Below, piece after piece: positions 16,339 to 24,514 of a stretch of 64,000 nucleotides of DNA. How positions within the stretch are numbered: the first letter of the stretch is position 1; each line of letters starts with the position of its first letter. The notes under the pieces are model-generated. The model did not search any database, had not been told where the DNA came from, and saw only the letters and a list, made by a program, of their open reading frames with translations. The translations under genes and the position numbers were made by a program. Source of the DNA: Chryseobacterium shigense (GTDB taxonomy: Bacteria > Bacteroidota > Bacteroidia > Flavobacteriales > Weeksellaceae); NCBI RefSeq assembly GCF_900156575.1, contig NZ_FTNY01000005.1, positions 186,001-250,000 of the forward strand. Direction: 5' to 3'.

Positions 16339-18600
16339 TTAGTTAGTACTTGCTGTTTTTATTTCCGTCGTCTTGATATCTGTACCTAATCTCTGAAGAT
16401 AAGAGATAAGAGCTACGATCTCTTTTTTCTCTAATTCCCCTTTAGGTCTCTTAGCATATGCTACCTTCAGGTCATTCGCTTCAGAGAAAATATCCTTTAC
16501 AATTTTCGTTGCCTGGTTGTCTGCCCATGCGTTGGCAGAGTCTATTTCAGCTTTGCTATAAGGAACATCGAATGCGTTCTTCATAAGCTTCATTTTGTCA
16601 ACCATTTTAGTTCTGTCAAGGTTAGTTGCAATTAACCAAGGATAACGAGGCATGATAGAACCTGCAGAGGTAGATCTTGGGTTGTACATGTGTTTGTAGT
16701 GCCAAGAACTTGGGTTTTTCCCTCCTTCTCTATGTAAATCCGGTCCTGTTCTCTTAGAACCCCATAAGAATGGTCTGTCATATACAAATTCTCCCGCTTT
16801 CGAATATTGTCCGTTTTTACCGTTGAACCTCGTAATCTCATCCCTGAAAGGTCTGATCATCTGAGAGTGACAAGCATTACATCCTTCACGAATATAAAGA
16901 TCTCTACCTTCTAATTCTAGGGGTGAATATGGTTTTACCGCTGAAATCGTAGGTACACTTTTCTTTAAAGACAGGGTAGGAATAATCTCTACCGAACTAC
17001 CGATTGAAATGGTGATGAAAGATAAAATACCTAATAATACAGGCATTCTTTCAAGCCATAAGTGAGTCCCTTCACCTTCTTTACGTTTGTTTCCGATGTT
17101 GGCCAAAGCAGGTGCTTCAGCAGGAACTTCTTTCTGGAATGAACCTTTTCTTACCGTAGCAATTACGTTAACGATCATTAGGATAGATCCTGAAATATAG
17201 AACAGACCTCCTACGAATCTCATTTTGAAATAAGGGATGATTGCAGTAACGGTATCCAACCAGTTTTTATACATCAAAGTACCATCCGGGTTGAATTGCT
17301 TCCACATCAATCCTTGTGTAAATCCTGAAATATACATCGGGACTGCATAGAAAATAATTCCTAATGTCCCTAACCAGAAATGCCAGTTAGCTAATTTTAC
17401 AGACCAAAGTTTAGTTCTCCACATGATCGGTACCAGGTAATAGATAACCCCGAATGCCATGAAACCATTCCATCCAAGAGCTCCTAAATGTACGTGACCA
17501 ATAACCCAGTCTGTAAAGTGACCAATTTTGTTGATGTTTTTAGTGGCTAAAAGCGGACCTTCAAAGGTTGCCATACCGTAGCATGTAACCGCTACTACGA
17601 AAAACTTAAGAATAGGGTTTTCCCTTACTTTATCCCAAGCTCCTCTCAGCGTAAGAAGTCCGTTTAGCATTCCTCCCCAAGACGGTGCGATAAGCATGAT
17701 GGAGAAACCAGTTCCCACAGCCTGCGCCCATGCAGGAAGAGCTGTATACTGAAGGTGGTGAGGACCAGCCCAGATATAGACGAAAATTAATGACCAGAAG
17801 TGAATAATAGACAGTTTATAAGAGAAAACCGGTCTGTCTGCTGCCTTCGGAAGGAAGTAATACATCAAACCAAGAACCGGAGTTGTCAGTACGAATGCAA
17901 CCGCATTGTGACCGTACCACCACTGTACAATAGCATCTTTTACCCCTGCATATGCTGAATAAGATTTCCAGCCAGTGAAAGATAAAGGAACCTCAAGGTT
18001 GTTGAAGATGTGTAGCATCGCCACGGCAATCCATGTTCCGATATAGAACCAGATGGCTACATAAAGGTGTCTTACCCTTCTTTTTGAAATCGTCAGGAAC
18101 ATATTGATCCCGAAAATGATCCATGAGAAAGCAATCAATATGTCGATCGGCCACTCGTGTTCAGCATATTCTTTTGAGGTATTGATCCCCATAAAGAAGG
18201 TAACGAACGTAGCAACGATCATAAACTGCCAAGTCCAGAAATGTAACCAGGATAATGTATCACTGTACATTCTTGTTTTTAATAATCTCTGTAATGAGTA
18301 ATAAATACCGGTATAAACGATATTACATACGAATGCAAAGATCACGGTATTGGTATGAAGCATTCTGATTCTACCAAAACCAAATGCACCATGAGTGTTT
18401 ATTAACCCTTGAATATTGCCTGATGCAAGACTCTTGATGGTTGTATCATCAGTACCGAATATAAATTCCGGTAATTCAGGGTAAAAAAGCATTAATGCCG
18501 CCGTAAGCCCGAACGTAAATCCTATAAGACCGAAAACTAAGGTCGCATAAAGGAACGCACGGACAATACTGTTGTCATAACTAAACTTTTGTGTTTCCAT
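16339..18600 (-). CDS. Fused cbb3 oxidase subunits I and II (CcoN-CcoO)
   Basis: Catalytic core of the high-affinity oxidase that reduces oxygen to water and pumps protons. The first 490 or so residues are CcoN: about 12 helices with the haem and CuB His ligands (for example HMLHIFNNLEVP, WWYGHNAVAFVLT, GPHHLQYTALP, VIGHVHLGALGWNG). The rest is CcoO, with one CNACH haem c motif near residue 574 (REGCNACHSQMIRP), preceded by a helix at about residues 514-530. The fusion of the two subunits is known in Bacteroidota and is why no separate ccoO is found. Total length of 753 residues fits the sum. It is the second gene of the ccoS-NO-Q-P unit, six bases after ccoS. Confidence 0.96.
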   Translation of the reverse strand: METQKFSYDNSIVRAFLYATLVFGLIGFTFGLTAALMLFYPELPEFIFGTDDTTIKSLASGNIQGLINTHGAFGFGRIRMLHTNTVIFAFVCNIVYTGIYYSLQRLLKTRMYSDTLSWLHFWTWQFMIVATFVTFFMGINTSKEYAEHEWPIDILIAFSWIIFGINMFLTISKRRVRHLYVAIWFYIGTWIAVAMLHIFNNLEVPLSFTGWKSYSAYAGVKDAIVQWWYGHNAVAFVLTTPVLGLMYYFLPKAADRPVFSYKLSIIHFWSLIFVYIWAGPHHLQYTALPAWAQAVGTGFSIMLIAPSWGGMLNGLLTLRGAWDKVRENPILKFFVVAVTCYGMATFEGPLLATKNINKIGHFTDWVIGHVHLGALGWNGFMAFGVIYYLVPIMWRTKLWSVKLANWHFWLGTLGIIFYAVPMYISGFTQGLMWKQFNPDGTLMYKNWLDTVTAIIPYFKMRFVGGLFYISGSILMIVNVIATVRKGSFQKEVPAEAPALANIGNKRKEGEGTHLWLERMPVLLGILSFITISIGSSVEIIPTLSLKKSVPTISAVKPYSPLELEGRDLYIREGCNACHSQMIRPFRDEITRFNGKNGQYSKAGEFVYDRPFLWGSKRTGPDLHREGGKNPSSWHYKHMYNPRSTSAGSIMPRYPWLIATNLDRTKMVDKMKLMKNAFDVPYSKAEIDSANAWADNQATKIVKDIFSEANDLKVAYAKRPKGELEKKEIVALISYLQRLGTDIKTTEIKTASTN

Positions 18601-18605
18601 ATCAA

Positions 18606-18833
18606 CTATTCACTTTTTTCTTCAATTTTATTATTCTCTCCTATTTTTTTCTTGTCTTTATCATTGTTGCCCTTTTCATCCTTTTCCTTGATTTCTCCAC
18701 TATCAAAAAGAATTCTTACAGCAGGAGATTCATCATCTTCAAACTGTCCTTTTCGGGCATACACTATAAATACGATCAAGAAAATCGCAGCCAAAGAAAC
18801 ACTGCAGAGGATCATTAAATATAGAATATCCAT
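18606..18833 (-). CDS. ccoS: cbb3 oxidase assembly protein CcoS
   Basis: A 75-residue membrane protein with one N-terminal helix (about residues 3-25, ILYLMILCSVSLAAIFLIVFIVY) followed by GQFEDDESPAVRILFD, the conserved CcoS motif, and a charged tail. In other bacteria CcoS is needed for insertion of haem and copper into CcoN. It is the first gene of the ccoS-NO-Q-P unit, six bases upstream of ccoNO. A -7 motif and a Crp/Fnr-type box lie just upstream. Confidence 0.88.
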   Translation of the reverse strand: MDILYLMILCSVSLAAIFLIVFIVYARKGQFEDDESPAVRILFDSGEIKEKDEKGNNDKDKKKIGENNKIEEKSE

Positions 18834-18864
18834 TGGACAACAAAATTAACCTATTTTCGGGGTT

Positions 18865-18898
18865 CAAATTTAGTGAAAAATAATGACATTCATCACGA
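18865..18898 (-). promoter_or_regulatory. Promoter of ccoS-NO-Q-P with Crp/Fnr-type box
   Basis: On the minus strand TAAATTTG (18865-18872) is a -7 motif. A box CGTGATGAATGTCATT (complement of 18882-18897) lies where the -33 element would be, and no TTG is seen there. The box matches TGTGATAAATGTCATA beside the crp/fnr gene at most positions, both having the form GTGA-N6-TCAT. This layout suits an activator that substitutes for the -33 contact. The cognate regulator is probably the gene at 21410. Confidence 0.6.
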
Positions 18899-18942
18899 AA
18901 TGCCGATTTCAGCTAATTTAAAATCAGTCTAAATAAGGCCTT

Positions 18943-21324
18943 CTAAGCCTGCTTTTTGAAATGTTTTCTGCCCAAAATCCATGTGGAAATAGTCGTAAAT
19001 GTAACGACAGTGATGGAGCTAATTGGCATGATGATTGCTGCGAAGAGCGGATGCATGTGGCCTGTAACTGCGTAACTTAAACCAACAATATTGTATAGAA
19101 AACTAATTATGAATGTCATTTTTACAATGGTGATTGAGCCTTTGCAGACATTCAGGTAGTTGTTCAGAGTTACAACTTTGTCACCATTCATGATGACATC
19201 GGAAGAAGGGGTGAAGCTATTGGTATCATCCGAAATGGCGATTCCTACGTTGCTCTGTTTAAGAGCTCCCGCATCATTCAGTCCATCCCCGAGCATCGCT
19301 ACTTTCATATTCTGATCCTGAAGATTTTTGATATAGTTCAGCTTGTCCTCAGGGCTTTGATTGAAAGCCATTCCCTTGTAGTTCGGGATAAGTTCCTTAA
19401 GTTGGTTTTCTTCGGAAGAATTATCTCCGCTCAGGATAAATATTTTGTAAGAACTGAGTTTTGTAAACAGTTCTTTTAGTTTCGGACGGTATTCGTTTTT
19501 GAAGATGAATTTGCCAATGAATTCACCATTTTTGCTGATATAAACAGCCGTTTCAAGATTTTTCGGTTCCTGATTATTGTATCGGGCGGAGCCTATTTTA
19601 TAAAGGTTTCCTCGGACACTTGCTTCGTATCCTTTTCCGGAAATCTCTTGGAACTTCTCGACAGGGAAATAGTCGTCATTGATATCAATAAATTCATATA
19701 ATGACTTGGAAAGCGGATGGTTTGAGTTCTTTAATAACGTTTTGATATTCAATTGATCAAAATCACTGATTTCAATACCCTCATATCTGATATTGGATTT
19801 TTTTCTGTGGGTAATAGTTCCTGTTTTATCAAAAACAATAGTGTCTAGTTTGGCAATCTTCTCAATAGTCAAAGTATCTTTTACATAAAATTTATTTCGG
19901 CCTAAAATCCGCATAATGTGCCCGAAAGTAAAAGGTGCCGATAAAGCTAGAGCACACGGGCATGCAATGATTAGAATAGCTGAAATGACCTGGAACATGA
20001 TCTTCAGATCAATGAAAGACCAGTAGATTCCAGAGACCACAGCGATGCCTAAAATAATGAATGTGAAATATTTACTGACGTTATTGGTTAATGTGTCAAG
20101 ACCGGTTTCGTGCTTTTTGAATGCTTCTTTATTCCAAAGTTGAGTCAGATAACTCTGATCGACATCTTTAATCACTTCAAGCTCTAGTGAAGAACCGATC
20201 TGCTTTCCTCCTGCAAATATTTTATCTCCCGGCTGTTTGCTGATGCTTTCGCTTTCTCCGGTGATAAAACTGTTGTCTATATTTCCTTCTCCGTTGATCA
20301 GGATGGCATCTACGGGAATAATTTCCTGATTTCTCACCAGAATTCTGTCTCCAACTTTAATCTCGGAAAGAAGAATGTTGTTTTGCTTCCCTTCGAAATC
20401 CACTTTGGTAACAGCAATAGGGTAAAATGATTTATAATCTCTGTCGTATGAAAGCGCGCTGTAGGTTCTCTTCTGGAAGATTTTACCCATTAGCATGAAA
20501 AATAATAATCCACACAGGGTATCAAAATATCCTGGACCGTAATTGGTTACTACTTCATAAATACTTCGTCCGAAAAGAACAAGAATACCCAGTACGATCG
20601 GAACGTCAATATTCACGATCTTGTTTTTTAATCCATACCATGCAGATTTGTAATAATCTGATGCGGAATAAAATACAACAGGACATGCCAGAAGAAACAT
20701 CAGTGTTCTGAAAAGACCCTTATAATGTTCCATCCAGAAATCTTCACCACCTACATATTCAGGAAAAGCAAGGAACATACTGTTTCCAAATGCAAACCCT
20801 GCGATAGCAAATTTTATAAGAAGGGATTTATCAAGATGATCTACATTTTTATCAGCTGTTTCAAGACTGATCACGGGTTTATATCCAAGATTAGTTAAGA
20901 AATTAGCTAGTTCGCTTAATTTAAGATCGTTATGATTGAATGAGATCTGTAAGGTCTTTCTTGTGAAATTAACCTGTGAATAATTGATATGATCGTTCAG
21001 TGTATGAAGGCTTTCCAGAAGCCATATGCATGATGAACAGTGTATTACGGGGATTTTAAAAGTAACAAGACTGGTTTTTCCTTCGGAAAAATCGGTCACC
21101 TTTTCAAAGATCTCAGGAGTGTCAAGATATTCAAACTGTGAAGAACTCTCATCACCAGGGCGAATTCCTGCTCTTTTATTAAGTTCGTAGAAATTAGTTA
21201 AATTATTGATATTCAGAATTTCGTAGACAGACTTACATCCGTTGCAACAGAAAGTCTTTTCATCAAACAAAATTCTCTCTTTTTCTATACCTTGACCACA
21301 ATGAAAACAGTTCTCGCTCACCAC
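18943..21324 (-). CDS. ccoI: Copper-type P1B ATPase CcoI (FixI)
   Basis: Inner-membrane P-type ATPase that supplies copper for cbb3 oxidase assembly. An N-terminal cysteine-rich part (CFHCGQGIE, CCNGCKSVYEIL) is followed by an HMA domain with CSSC near residue 95. Membrane helices follow, with the CPC metal motif (CPCALALSAPF) near residue 455. The phosphorylation motif DKTGTITH is near residue 497, with HPLSKSL and GDGLNDAGAL downstream. The length of 793 residues is normal. It is transcribed separately from ccoS, with the Crp/Fnr-type box of ccoS in the 109-base gap after its stop. It diverges from the Crp/Fnr gene, and a TAATTTTG -7 motif (complement of 21341-21348) precedes it. Confidence 0.94.
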   Translation of the reverse strand: MVSENCFHCGQGIEKERILFDEKTFCCNGCKSVYEILNINNLTNFYELNKRAGIRPGDESSSQFEYLDTPEIFEKVTDFSEGKTSLVTFKIPVIHCSSCIWLLESLHTLNDHINYSQVNFTRKTLQISFNHNDLKLSELANFLTNLGYKPVISLETADKNVDHLDKSLLIKFAIAGFAFGNSMFLAFPEYVGGEDFWMEHYKGLFRTLMFLLACPVVFYSASDYYKSAWYGLKNKIVNIDVPIVLGILVLFGRSIYEVVTNYGPGYFDTLCGLLFFMLMGKIFQKRTYSALSYDRDYKSFYPIAVTKVDFEGKQNNILLSEIKVGDRILVRNQEIIPVDAILINGEGNIDNSFITGESESISKQPGDKIFAGGKQIGSSLELEVIKDVDQSYLTQLWNKEAFKKHETGLDTLTNNVSKYFTFIILGIAVVSGIYWSFIDLKIMFQVISAILIIACPCALALSAPFTFGHIMRILGRNKFYVKDTLTIEKIAKLDTIVFDKTGTITHRKKSNIRYEGIEISDFDQLNIKTLLKNSNHPLSKSLYEFIDINDDYFPVEKFQEISGKGYEASVRGNLYKIGSARYNNQEPKNLETAVYISKNGEFIGKFIFKNEYRPKLKELFTKLSSYKIFILSGDNSSEENQLKELIPNYKGMAFNQSPEDKLNYIKNLQDQNMKVAMLGDGLNDAGALKQSNVGIAISDDTNSFTPSSDVIMNGDKVVTLNNYLNVCKGSITIVKMTFIISFLYNIVGLSYAVTGHMHPLFAAIIMPISSITVVTFTTISTWILGRKHFKKQA

Positions 21325-21340
21325 ATAATATATTGAACGA

Positions 21341-21406
21341 CAAAATTATAACAAATTTTTTTGTTTATCGTGTTAAAAAGTTCTATTTTTGTGATAAATG
21401 TCATAT
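21341..21406. promoter_or_regulatory. Divergent control region of ccoI and the Crp/Fnr gene
   Basis: Minus strand: TAATTTTG (complement of 21341-21348) is the ccoI -7 motif. Plus strand: TTG at 21361-21363 and TATTTTTG at 21384-21391, spaced by 20 bases, form a good flavobacterial promoter for the regulator gene. A box TGTGATAAATGTCATA (21390-21405) overlaps that -7 motif and the expected start of transcription, so binding would repress the regulator gene. Counted from ccoI it is centred about 62 bases upstream of the expected start, a usual activator position for Crp/Fnr proteins. Confidence 0.6.
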
Positions 21407-21409
21407 AAA

Positions 21410-22123
21410 ATGTCGCAGGAACAACAGATTGCAATTGAAGAGAGGTTCGCCAGAGTTTTTAATGATAAATCATTTAAGGAAAGACTTTCTAGCACTGATT
21501 TTGAAAAGTATTTTAACAGCAAGAAAAAATTAAGTTTTCAAAAGCACGACACTATTTTTGAAGACGGAGAAACACCAAAGGGGGTATTCTTTTTAGAAAA
21601 AGGAGCTGCCAAACTTTCGAAGTCAGGAGCTTTTGGAAAAGATCAGATCTTAAGATTTATCAAAGAGGGGGACATCATCGGCTATCGTTCATTGCTTTGC
21701 GGGGAAAATTTCCAGGCAAAAGCAGAAGCTATGACAGACATTGAATGCATTTTCCTTCCCGCCGATATTTTCATGTATCTTCTGGAAGTAGATCCGCAAC
21801 TTTCTTTTGCGATGCTTCAGAAAATCTCTTACGAATTGGGAGAATCATCCAATACCATTACCTTCCTTGCCCAGAAAACAGTAAGGGAAAGACTGGCAGA
21901 AATTCTCATTCTTCTGGAACAGAAATTGGGTGTAGATCCCGAAGGATTTATTAAAATTTCGCTCACCAGAGAAGAAATTGCCAACATCATCGGGACCGCT
22001 ACAGAAAGTGCCATCCGTTTGATCTCTGAATTCAAACAGGATAGTCTTATAGAAGTAGACGGAAGAAATATCAAAATTCTGAACCACGACAAACTGATGA
22101 AACTAGGTCACGTAGTTTTATAA
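21410..22123 (+). CDS. Crp/Fnr-family transcription regulator
   Basis: Cytoplasmic DNA-binding regulator of 237 residues. A cyclic-nucleotide-type sensor domain (about residues 20-140, DTIFEDGETPKGVFFLEKGAAKL) is followed by a helical linker and a winged HTH with LTREEIANIIGTATESAIRLI. The ExxxR pattern in the recognition helix matches the Crp/Fnr DNA-contact residues. It has only two cysteines, neither in an N-terminal cluster, so an Fnr-type 4Fe-4S sensor is unlikely. The start is set at the second ATG, because the -7 motif of its promoter ends only six bases before the first. It diverges from ccoI, and a perfect terminator closes it. A role in oxygen or redox control of the oxidase is inferred from the boxes. 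Confidence 0.88.
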   Translation: MSQEQQIAIEERFARVFNDKSFKERLSSTDFEKYFNSKKKLSFQKHDTIFEDGETPKGVFFLEKGAAKLSKSGAFGKDQILRFIKEGDIIGYRSLLCGENFQAKAEAMTDIECIFLPADIFMYLLEVDPQLSFAMLQKISYELGESSNTITFLAQKTVRERLAEILILLEQKLGVDPEGFIKISLTREEIANIIGTATESAIRLISEFKQDSLIEVDGRNIKILNHDKLMKLGHVVL

Positions 22124-22140
22124 CCATCATACAAAAACTT

Positions 22141-22163
22141 AAGTCGGCGAAAGCCGACTTTTT
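22141..22163 (+). terminator. Rho-independent terminator of the Crp/Fnr gene
   Basis: Stem AAGTCGGC / GCCGACTT with a GAAA tetraloop and a T-run. Confidence 0.9.
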
Positions 22164-22186
22164 AACTTTTAAAAAATAGATACATT

Positions 22187-23002
22187 ATGTCTGTTCACTC
22201 TGAAATTAAAAAAGTTACGACTGAAACCTTGCGTAAAATGAAATTCGACAAGGAAAAAATAACAATGCTAACAGCCTATGATTTCACCACTGCAAAAATG
22301 GTAGATGCCGGAGGGGTAGATGCTATTTTGATAGGGGATTCTGCGGCCAATGTAATGGCTGGTTTTGAAACCACTCTGCCCATCACGTTAGATCAGATGA
22401 TTTACCATGCTCAAAGCGTTGTTCGTGGAGTAGACAGAGCTCTTGTCGTAGCAGATCTTCCATTTGGAACCTACCAGAGTAATCCTGAAAAAGCCCTTGA
22501 GTCTGCGGTTAGAATGATGAAAGAAGGAGGGGCTCACGCTGTAAAAATTGAAGGAGGTAAAGAAATCTCTAAATCTATTAAAAAAATTATCAACGCAGGA
22601 ATTCCTGTCATGGGACACCTGGGGTTAACGCCACAGTCCATTTATAAATTCGGAACTTATAAAGTAAGAGCCAAAGAAGAAGCGGAAGCAGAAAAACTGA
22701 TCAGTGATGCCCAGCTTTTGGAAGAACTGGGATGTTTCTCTATCGTTTTAGAAAAAATCCCTGCTGATTTAGCCAAAAGAGTATCCGAAAGCATTACGAT
22801 TCCAACGATCGGAATCGGAGCCGGAGCCGATTGTGACGGACAGGTTCTTGTCTACCATGATATGGTTGGAATGAACAAAGGTTTCAGTCCAAAGTTCTTA
22901 AGAAGATATCTTGATCTCTATACAGAAATTACAGGAGCCGTGGCTCAGTACGTAAAAGATGTGAAAAGTGTTGAATTCCCTAATGAAAATGAAAGCTACT
23001 AA
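22187..23002 (+). CDS. panB: 3-methyl-2-oxobutanoate hydroxymethyltransferase
   Basis: First enzyme of pantothenate synthesis: adds a hydroxymethyl group from methylene-tetrahydrofolate to 2-oxoisovalerate. It has the full PanB barrel signatures: MLTAYDFTTAKMVDAGGVDAILIGDSAANV at the N-terminus, PFGTYQ, KIEGG (metal and substrate Asp/Lys/Glu region), VMGHLGLTPQS, and FSIVLEKIPADLAKRV. The IPTIGIGAGADCDGQVLVYHDM segment is characteristic. The length of 271 residues is normal. It is the first gene of a group with a small membrane protein and a pseudouridine synthase. No panC is nearby. Confidence 0.97.
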   Translation: MSVHSEIKKVTTETLRKMKFDKEKITMLTAYDFTTAKMVDAGGVDAILIGDSAANVMAGFETTLPITLDQMIYHAQSVVRGVDRALVVADLPFGTYQSNPEKALESAVRMMKEGGAHAVKIEGGKEISKSIKKIINAGIPVMGHLGLTPQSIYKFGTYKVRAKEEAEAEKLISDAQLLEELGCFSIVLEKIPADLAKRVSESITIPTIGIGAGADCDGQVLVYHDMVGMNKGFSPKFLRRYLDLYTEITGAVAQYVKDVKSVEFPNENESY

Positions 23003-23005
23003 TTG

Positions 23006-23329
23006 ATGATGAACCAACAACAATCACTTCAGGGCATTTTATCAATTGCAGCCATTATATGCATGGCGGTAGGCTGGTTTAATTTATTCTCTCCGGAGAT
23101 CAACGAGCTTCTCTCCAGAAAAGTTTTTTACGTATTGATAGGAGCGAGTTTCTTCGTTCAGGCACCATTACTTTCTAATAAAAATTTTATGTACGGAATG
23201 TATGCTGCGGCGGCACTTTGTGTAATCGGGGCATTTTTACCGGCAGATTCTAAACTTTCAATGCTTAAAACCATTGGTCTTCTTGGAGGAATTATTATTT
23301 CTTTTACCAACAGGCCAAGACGCTCGTAA
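23006..23329 (+). CDS. Small membrane protein of unknown function
   Basis: About 107 residues with three or four hydrophobic helices (GILSIAAIICMAVGWFNLF, VFYVLIGASFFVQA, MYGMYAAAALCVIGAFL, TIGLLGGIIISF). The start is taken at the ATG three bases after the panB stop; a second in-frame ATG follows directly. It lies between panB and the RluA-type gene, with a three-base gap after it, so all three are probably one transcript. No family is recognised. Confidence 0.7.
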   Translation: MMNQQQSLQGILSIAAIICMAVGWFNLFSPEINELLSRKVFYVLIGASFFVQAPLLSNKNFMYGMYAAAALCVIGAFLPADSKLSMLKTIGLLGGIIISFTNRPRRS

Positions 23330-23332
23330 GGT

Positions 23333-24010
23333 ATGAAAGAGCAGATTGTATATGAAGACAACCATCTTTTGGTTGTTAACAAAAAAGTAGGACAGCTTGT
23401 TCAGGGCGATAAAACCGGTGATGAATCTTTACTGGAGTCCATTAAGAATTTTATAAAGATAAGAGATGACAAGCCGGGAAATGTTTTTCTTGGCTTGGTT
23501 CATCGTATAGACCGCCCAACTTCGGGTCTGGTGATTTACGCCAAAACTTCCAAAGCACTTTCCCGCCTTACCCAGATGGTGAAAAACAGAGAAGTCAAAA
23601 AAACATATTGGGCTGTAGTGGGAAAAGAAATGATTCCTCAGACCCAAAGGCTTGTTCATTATTTAAAGAAGAATGAAAAGAATAATAAAGCCATTGTTTT
23701 TACAAAAGTAACCGAAGGCGCAAAAGAAGCTATTCTCACCTACCATCTTATCAAAACATTAGATAATTATTTGCTTCTTGAGATTGATCTGGAAACCGGA
23801 AGACATCATCAGATCCGTGCTCAGCTGTCAAAAACAGGAATTCCTATCAAAGGAGATCTGAAATATGGATCACCCCGCTCAAATCCGGACGGTGGTATCA
23901 ATCTTCATGCAAGAAAACTAGAGTTCATTCATCCGGTAACTAAAGAAGAAATAGAAATTATAGCGCCCGTTCCACAGAACGACGCCATCTGGAGAGCTTG
24001 TGAAGAATAA
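23333..24010 (+). CDS. RluA-family pseudouridine synthase
   Basis: RNA-modifying enzyme that converts uridine to pseudouridine. The 225 residues include the catalytic motif HRIDRPTSGLVIYAKTSKA (Asp nucleophile in the HRIDR segment), the RxVKKTYWAVV segment, and ETGRHHQIRAQLSKTGIPIKGDLKYG with the C-terminal motif. It lacks the N-terminal S4 domain of longer RluD/RluC proteins, so it is a short RluA-type form. The exact rRNA or tRNA target is not predictable. It ends the panB transcript, followed by a terminator. Confidence 0.92.
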   Translation: MKEQIVYEDNHLLVVNKKVGQLVQGDKTGDESLLESIKNFIKIRDDKPGNVFLGLVHRIDRPTSGLVIYAKTSKALSRLTQMVKNREVKKTYWAVVGKEMIPQTQRLVHYLKKNEKNNKAIVFTKVTEGAKEAILTYHLIKTLDNYLLLEIDLETGRHHQIRAQLSKTGIPIKGDLKYGSPRSNPDGGINLHARKLEFIHPVTKEEIEIIAPVPQNDAIWRACEE

Positions 24011-24042
24011 AGATTATTGGATTAAAACTTTAAAAATAATAG

Positions 24043-24074
24043 AAGACCATCTCATCATTGAAATGGTCTTTTTT
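24043..24074 (+). terminator. Rho-independent terminator
   Basis: Stem AAGACCAT / ATGGTCTT with a 12-base loop and a T-run. It separates the panB group from the thiamine operon. Confidence 0.85.
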
Positions 24075-24095
24075 ATTTTGAGTAAAACTTAGATT

Positions 24096-24125
24096 TTGCC
24101 CGTTCTCAAAAAATTCCTACCTTCG
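24096..24125 (+). promoter_or_regulatory. Promoter of the thiamine operon
   Basis: TTG at 24096-24098 and TACCTTCG at 24118-24125, 19 bases apart, fit the TTG...TAnnTTyG layout. The expected transcription start is right at the 5' edge of the TPP aptamer. Confidence 0.6.
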
Positions 24126-24130
24126 TCACA

Positions 24131-24212
24131 ACTTTAGGGGTGTCTGTAGACTTTACAGACTGAGACTTTACCCTTTGAACCTGATCTGGATCATACCAGC
24201 GTAGGGAAAAGT
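24131..24212 (+). promoter_or_regulatory. TPP riboswitch (THI element) of the thiamine operon
   Basis: The aptamer shows the conserved GGGGTGTC, CTGAGA, ACCCTTTGAACCTGATCTGG and ACCAGCGTAGGGA segments. P1 is formed by ACTTT (24131-24135) and AAAGT (24208-24212). It senses thiamine pyrophosphate and controls the thi operon, starting with thiS. The downstream expression platform is described separately. Confidence 0.96.
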
Positions 24213-24225
24213 AAATGACTTTTGC

Positions 24226-24286
24226 TGTACATTCTATTGTACAATAATGGCCATTCCTAAAGTATAGATAAAATAATTAGGAATGG
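24226..24286 (+). promoter_or_regulatory. Expression platform of the thi riboswitch: start-codon hairpin
   Basis: CCATTCCTAA (24251-24260) and TTAGGAATGG (24277-24286) form a perfect 10-bp stem that contains the thiS start codon ATG. The 5' arm also pairs with ACTTTAGG in the aptamer (24131-24138, complement of CCTAAAGT at 24256-24263), which would exclude both P1 and the start-codon stem. This gives a translational switch: P1 with TPP exposes the arm, hides the start; without TPP the arm is held by the aptamer strand. A small TGTACA hairpin (24226-24243) and the palindrome AATGGCCATT (24246-24255) lie between. There is no T-run, so translational control is favoured over termination. Confidence 0.65.
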
Positions 24287-24489
24287 AAATTACAATCAAC
24301 CACACAACGAAAACATTTGAAGTACTTCCCGATACTCTGGAAGCGCTTATCGCTATGGAAATTCCCGGAAAGAAAAAAGGGATCGCCGTAGCCCTCAACA
24401 ACCGTATTATTCCACTGTCCGCCTGGGCAGAAACCTTCCTTAAAGATAAAGATTCAGTGTTAATCATTACTGCCACTCAAGGCGGATAA
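24283..24489 (+). CDS. thiS: Sulfur carrier protein ThiS
   Basis: A 68-residue beta-grasp protein that carries sulfur as a C-terminal thiocarboxylate for thiazole formation. It ends in TATQGG, the Gly-Gly needed for adenylation by ThiF. The pattern VLPDTLEALIAMEIPGKKKGIAVALNNRIIPLSAW is typical. It is first in the operon, behind the TPP riboswitch, and its start codon is inside the riboswitch hairpin. Confidence 0.95.
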   Translation: MEITINHTTKTFEVLPDTLEALIAMEIPGKKKGIAVALNNRIIPLSAWAETFLKDKDSVLIITATQGG

Positions 24490-24514
24490 TTCTCATTTAA
24501 TAAAGCAAAAATTT

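Noticed and set aside
18589..18849. Two overlapping plus-strand frames over ccoS
   Set aside because: Shadow of ccoS, which has the conserved CcoS motif and fits the operon.
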